17,475 bases of DNA. It comes from Desulfobacteraceae bacterium (lineage in GTDB: Bacteria; Desulfobacterota; Desulfobacteria; Desulfobacterales; UBA11574). Each line of letters opens with the position of its first letter. Position 1 is the first letter of the stretch. The DNA lies in NCBI GenBank assembly GCA_002868985.1, contig PKTV01000062.1:1-17475 (forward strand). Direction: 5' to 3'. The notes beneath the pieces were generated by a model. It was given only the letters and a program-made list of their open reading frames with translations, did no database searches and was not told the origin of the DNA. Shown here piece after piece: positions 13,659 to 17,475 of this stretch. The position numbers were made by a program, and so were the translations under genes.

Positions 13659-16091
13659 ATGAAAAATAACTACGAGAAGCTCGGCGCCTTTTATCTCGGC
13701 AAGGAATATGACCTGACTTCCCGAACGCTTAAAGAAGATCTGATCCTCTATGACTCCAAAGACCTTAATACGCATGCGGTCATCATCGGCATGACCGGCA
13801 GCGGAAAAACCGGATTGGGAATCGGCATTTTGGAAGAGGCCTTGATCGACAATATTCCCATTATTGCCATCGACCCCAAAGGAGATCTGCCAAACCTGCT
13901 GTTGAACTTTCCGGATCTTAGTCCTGAAGATTTCCGACCCTGGGTAAACGCCCAGGATGCCCTGAATAAGGGTCTTACCACAGATCAATTCGCAGCAAAT
14001 CAGGCTGAAACCTGGCGAAAAGGCCTCGCCGACTGGGGTCAAGAACCCGATCGCATCGCCCGCCTGAAGGCCGCCGTCGATTTTGCCGTTTACACTCCGG
14101 GAAGCCATGCAGGGCTTCCGGTGAGCGTTCTAAGATCCTTTTCACCCCCTCCCCCTGCGACTCTTGGAGACACCGACCTGCTTCGTGAACGGATCCAAAC
14201 AACGGCCACAAGCCTTCTCGGGCTTTTGGGCATTGAAGCCGATCCCATTATCAGCCGGGAACACATCTTGCTGTCCAACATTCTTGAAACGGTTTGGTCA
14301 GAAGCCAAGAGTCTCGATTTAGCCGGACTGATCCATACGATACAGGCACCGCCTTTTGAACGTATTGGGGTGATGGATCTGGAATCGTTCTATCCTGCAA
14401 AGGAACGTTTTTCCCTGGCCATGCGGTTGAACAACCTTCTCGCGTCGCCGGGTTTTGAATCCTGGCTTGAAGGCGATCCACTCAATATCGGACAGATGCT
14501 CTACACCGCGCAAGGCAAACCCAGGGCTTCCATTTTCACTATTAGCCATCTTTCCGATCCCGAACGAATGTTTTTCGTTTCCATGCTGCTCAACGAGATT
14601 TTAGGATGGATGCGTACGCAGCCCGGTACGTCCAGCTTGCGTGCCATTTTGTATATGGATGAAATTTTTGGATATTTTCCTCCGGTGGGCAATCCGCCGT
14701 CCAAAACGCCCCTTTTGACACTGCTAAAGCAGGCACGAGCCTTTGGATTGGGCGTTGTACTGTCTACCCAAAATCCGGTTGACTTAGACTATAAAGGACT
14801 TGCCAATACCGGTACATGGTTCATCGGTCGTCTCCAGACCGAACGTGACAAGGGACGCGTTCTTGAGGGCCTTGAAGGCGCTGCTGCGGGTAGCGGATTC
14901 GATCGCAACCGAATGGAAGAGATTCTGGCCGGCTTGGGAAAGCGGGTATTTCTTTTGCACAACGTGCACGAGACTGAACCTGTGATTTTCCAAACCCGCT
15001 GGGCACTTTCCTATTTGCGGGGACCCATGTCCAGGAAACAAATCAAGGTCCTTATGGCCCATAGAAAAAGCCTGATGACGACCGGCGCCAAAGTATCTGC
15101 CTTCCCTTCAGCTGCGGATCCTTTAGAACCTTCTCTGCCTGTCCGGACGGCAGAAAGACCGCCGGCAGTGCCCCCGGGGATCGACACATTTTATCTGGCC
15201 CCATCCGGTGCCGGCCATGGCGTGGTATACTCCCCTGCTGTGGTCGGCCGCATGGACGTTCACTATTCTAACGCCAAGTATAAGATAGGTACCACCGAAA
15301 CACTGGCGCTTGCGGCACAGTTGGAAGAAGGCCCTGTTGCTCTGGACTGGGACAGCGCCGTAGAGTTCGACCCAATAGCCTTTGAGGCCACGCCGATGAC
15401 AGGTGGGGAATATGCCGATCTGCCGACAGCCGCACAAAACGTGTCCAACTATCGCAAATGGAACAAGGATCTGTTACGCTGGGTTCGCCAAAACCGGCCT
15501 ATAGTGCTTTTGCGTTCCAAGAGTTTTGGTATGGTTAGCCAATTGGGTGAATCCGAAGGTGAGTTTCGCTTGCAGTTGGCACAGGTGATGCGTGAAAAGC
15601 GTGATCTGGGAGTTGAGAAGCTTCGCAAAAAATACGATAAGCGATTCACCACCCTAAAAGATCGTCTAATGCGCGCCGAACAGGCTATAGCCAGAGAAGA
15701 CGAACAGGCCAAATCCAGCAAAATGCAAACCGCGATATCCTTTGGCACCGCCATCCTTGGCGCTTTTTTAGGCCGTAAAGCCGTGAGTGCCACATCCGCC
15801 TCACGGGTTGGAACTGCCATGAGATCCGCCAGCCGTGTTCAAAAAGAAAAAATGGACGTGGCCAGAGCCCAAGAAAGGGCTGAAGCGGTCCGCCTGCAAT
15901 TATCTGAACTCGACGAGCGCCTGCAAGAGGACATTGATGCCATAGAGTTCTCCATGGATGCTGAAGCCGAAGAACTTGAGAAAATCAGCGTAAAGCCCAA
16001 GAGTAGGGATATTACTTTAGAAATTTTCGGACTGGCCTGGATGCCTTTTAGAAAGAATGCGGGCGGCGGACTGAGCCCTGACTGGGGATAG
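13659..16091 (+). CDS. HerA/VirB4-like P-loop ATPase (DUF87-type), 810 aa
   Basis: This large ATPase of the HerA-FtsK superfamily, whose members typically move DNA or pump macromolecules, shows Walker A GMTGSGKT (44-51). The superfamily motif IDPKGDLPNL (71-80) follows the second strand. Walker B is ILYMDEIFGYFPP (D334, E335), then FGLGVVLSTQNP (sensor, about 362-373) and GTWFIGRLQTERDKGR with a possible arginine finger. Between the first two motifs sits a helical insertion of about 230 residues. The C-terminal third differs: a beta-rich segment (about 500-600), a coiled coil (LRKKYDKRFTTLKDRLMRAE), a short Gly/Ala segment (FGTAILGAFLG) and a second coiled coil with an acidic end. No NurA nuclease, toxin or secretion gene is adjacent, so the substrate is unknown. 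A strong promoter and GGAGG support the start. Confidence 0.88.
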   Translation: MKNNYEKLGAFYLGKEYDLTSRTLKEDLILYDSKDLNTHAVIIGMTGSGKTGLGIGILEEALIDNIPIIAIDPKGDLPNLLLNFPDLSPEDFRPWVNAQDALNKGLTTDQFAANQAETWRKGLADWGQEPDRIARLKAAVDFAVYTPGSHAGLPVSVLRSFSPPPPATLGDTDLLRERIQTTATSLLGLLGIEADPIISREHILLSNILETVWSEAKSLDLAGLIHTIQAPPFERIGVMDLESFYPAKERFSLAMRLNNLLASPGFESWLEGDPLNIGQMLYTAQGKPRASIFTISHLSDPERMFFVSMLLNEILGWMRTQPGTSSLRAILYMDEIFGYFPPVGNPPSKTPLLTLLKQARAFGLGVVLSTQNPVDLDYKGLANTGTWFIGRLQTERDKGRVLEGLEGAAAGSGFDRNRMEEILAGLGKRVFLLHNVHETEPVIFQTRWALSYLRGPMSRKQIKVLMAHRKSLMTTGAKVSAFPSAADPLEPSLPVRTAERPPAVPPGIDTFYLAPSGAGHGVVYSPAVVGRMDVHYSNAKYKIGTTETLALAAQLEEGPVALDWDSAVEFDPIAFEATPMTGGEYADLPTAAQNVSNYRKWNKDLLRWVRQNRPIVLLRSKSFGMVSQLGESEGEFRLQLAQVMREKRDLGVEKLRKKYDKRFTTLKDRLMRAEQAIAREDEQAKSSKMQTAISFGTAILGAFLGRKAVSATSASRVGTAMRSASRVQKEKMDVARAQERAEAVRLQLSELDERLQEDIDAIEFSMDAEAEELEKISVKPKSRDITLEIFGLAWMPFRKNAGGGLSPDWG

Positions 16092-16126
16092 TCAATATTT
16101 TCAATAAATTAAGTGGCAGATTGCAT

Positions 16127-16699
16127 TTACTTCTTGGAATCCCGAGATTCGGAAAAGCCCACTTCCGGTAGTTCCCGCTGGGTTGCCAGGTCCAACGCAA
16201 AATAGTTTTGTTTTTCAAATCCGAATTTTCCGGCGATAAATTTGGCAGGAAAGGATTCGATAAGTGTGTTGAATCTGCCCACGTAACTATTATATCGATT
16301 TCTGGCCTTTTGGATATCCTCCTCAATTTCGCTCAGGCTATTTTGCAGATCAAGAAAATTCTCACTGGCTTTAAGATCCGGATACGCTTCAGCCAGAGCC
16401 AGAAGTCCACGAAGAGATTTGGAAATCTGACTTTCCTCTTCAAAACGATTCGAAATACCGGTTGAACCGTCCAAATAATCGTTTTTATTTTGAAAAATTT
16501 TGGCTTCGTGTTCCTCATACCTTTCGATTGCGCGAATCAAATTAGGAATCAAGTTAAAGCGGCGCTTCAACGCAACATCAATACCGCTCCATGCTTCCTC
16601 AATCCTGTTTTTGTACTTGATAAACCGGTTATAGGCGTTGATGAACCAGGCAATTGATGCCACAAGAATAAAAATAACGAGCATAATTATCGGTTGCAT
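16127..16699 (-). CDS. LemA family protein
   Basis: This 190-aa inner-membrane protein has one N-terminal transmembrane helix (about residues 3-22, IIMLVIFILVASIAWFI) followed by a cytoplasmic or periplasmic helical bundle. The family signature is clear: AWSGIDVALKRRFNLIPNL (36-54), then LLALAEAYPDLKASENFLDLQ and a YNSYVGRFNTLIESFPAKFI stretch near the end. The biochemical function of bacterial LemA proteins is not established; they often sit beside peptidase or TPM-domain genes. Here the neighbours are a DUF2959 gene upstream and a convergent HerA-like ATPase gene. AGGGGGTG upstream of the ATG supports the start. Confidence 0.93.
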   Translation of the reverse strand: MQPIIMLVIFILVASIAWFINAYNRFIKYKNRIEEAWSGIDVALKRRFNLIPNLIRAIERYEEHEAKIFQNKNDYLDGSTGISNRFEEESQISKSLRGLLALAEAYPDLKASENFLDLQNSLSEIEEDIQKARNRYNSYVGRFNTLIESFPAKFIAGKFGFEKQNYFALDLATQRELPEVGFSESRDSKK

Positions 16700-16918
16700 G
16701 ACACCCCCTTTCTTAGCACAAGAGCATAATTGGTTGATCCCTCGGGAAGTTTTTATTATAGATCCTTGAGTATTAGCGGATTGGAGCGACTATTTAGAAA
16801 AATTCCCCGACCCCTCAATTAGTTTGCCTTGAGCCCTAAAAACCGTTGACCGGTATTCGAGGGTGGATGATCAGCCAATCCTTAACACGATGGGACACAC
16901 CATATCCTGCTTTAAAAA
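16700..16918. other. Intergenic gap upstream of lemA
   Basis: In these 219 bases I see a TATAAT on the - strand (plus-strand positions near 16753-16760) that could be a -10 element for the LemA gene, but no matching -35 box. No repeat, RNA or terminator stands out. Confidence 0.3.
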
Positions 16919-17475
16919 TTATTGTTTGATATCGGCAATAAACTTATTGGATGTTTTAATGGCCTCATTCATATTTTTGATTAAACCGTCAATTTCTCCT
17001 TTTAATGTGGAAAACTCCGACCGCAAAGAACCGATAGCCTGGGCATTGAGGTTGTGCTTGAGAAACAGCACATTGTCTCGAAAGGTACGCAACACCGGAG
17101 CCATGCTTTTTTCAGCCCGATGCATGCTGGCGAGCATTTCGCGATAACGGGTTTTGGTTTTTTGCAGTTTCCGTTGGCTTGACCTGCGAAGATCGGCACT
17201 CTTATAGAGTTTCAATTCATCTTCCCATTCCTCGAACAGGTCATCGGCAACAGATTCCACCTTGTTGATCCGCTCGGAAACTTTATTTGCAGCCTTCTCA
17301 CTATCTTCATACTCTGCATTTAACTTGTCATACGCCTTCTTCAAATCGGTATTTTCAATTTGGACAACCGCGCCAAACTGTTCCAGGGCAGACTTAAACT
17401 GTTCCTGCGCTTCAGATTGAGCGTCTCGGGCGTCCTCTACCCGGTCTACGAGAATATCGCGTGTATGAATCCCCA
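16919..17475 (-). CDS. DUF2959 family coiled-coil protein, 5' end outside window
   Basis: The frame stays open to the window edge, so the true start lies beyond position 17475 and any internal TTG start near 17344 should be ignored. The visible ~185 residues begin GIHTRDILVDRVEDARDAQ, a stretch typical of DUF2959. They continue as a highly charged, Glu/Lys-rich helical protein (SERINKVESVADDLFEEWE, KTRYREMLASMHRAEKSM) that ends NKFIADIKQ. The family's function is unknown; members are predicted lipoproteins or periplasmic coiled coils, but the N-terminal signal would be off-window. It precedes the LemA gene on the same strand with a 219-bp gap, so co-transcription is possible but not clear. 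Confidence 0.85.
   Translation of the reverse strand, partial: GIHTRDILVDRVEDARDAQSEAQEQFKSALEQFGAVVQIENTDLKKAYDKLNAEYEDSEKAANKVSERINKVESVADDLFEEWEDELKLYKSADLRRSSQRKLQKTKTRYREMLASMHRAEKSMAPVLRTFRDNVLFLKHNLNAQAIGSLRSEFSTLKGEIDGLIKNMNEAIKTSNKFIADIKQ

Noticed and set aside
13656..14108. Antisense frames within the HerA-like gene, here and further to 15820
   Set aside because: All lie opposite a clear ATPase frame with intact motifs, and none has an independent start signal or family match.

Overview
The window reads as ordinary chromosome from a Gram-negative, probably anaerobic deltaproteobacterium; Desulfobacterales or a relative is my inference. The basis is the moderate GC, the ybgF-ruvC-ruvA-ruvB order, the SAM hydroxide adenosyltransferase, bactofilin and tandem-Usp genes, the paired APH-like/P-loop kinase, and the short periodic repeats between genes. 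No rRNA, tRNA, CRISPR array, intact insertion sequence or phage gene was seen.

Region 1 (1-3324, + strand): a YbgF/CpoB-like lipoprotein gene lies just after a strong 13-bp inverted repeat. It is followed by the Holliday-junction operon ruvC-ruvA-ruvB, whose genes overlap tightly. A heptamer-period repeat lies between ybgF and ruvC.

Region 2 (3325-6545, + strand): a pair of inverted octamer-period arrays is followed by a DUF62-type SAM hydroxide adenosyltransferase, a bactofilin, and a SLOG-fold 'putative molybdenum carrier' (cpYpsA) with an extra C-terminal domain. A low-molecular-weight protein tyrosine phosphatase gene comes next; it is complete except for one in-frame TAA in the middle.

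Region 3 (6546-9165, - strand): a two-gene operon with an 8-nt overlap encodes an APH-like/P-loop kinase fusion and then a tandem universal stress protein.

Region 4 (9166-13071, + strand): a 497-bp gene-poor stretch holds what looks like a decayed small gene and a possible coupled leader ORF. It is followed by a divergent diadenylate cyclase (DAC/DisA_N) protein whose RHR motif is changed. Next come a methionine-type aminotransferase and an omega-amidase, which overlap and probably act in consecutive steps (transamination, then hydrolysis of the omega-amide keto acid).

Region 5 (13063-17475): a small unrecognised gene (-) faces a large HerA/DUF87-type P-loop ATPase (+) that has a textbook sigma70 promoter and a good ribosome binding site. 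A LemA-family gene and a DUF2959-family gene, the latter cut by the window edge, lie on the - strand.

Most of the window is housekeeping. The points most worth a second look are the DAC-like protein with the altered catalytic motif and the possible leader ORF before it, the phosphatase interrupted by a single stop, the cpYpsA fusion, and the periodic intergenic repeats. I saw no clear multi-gene novel system.
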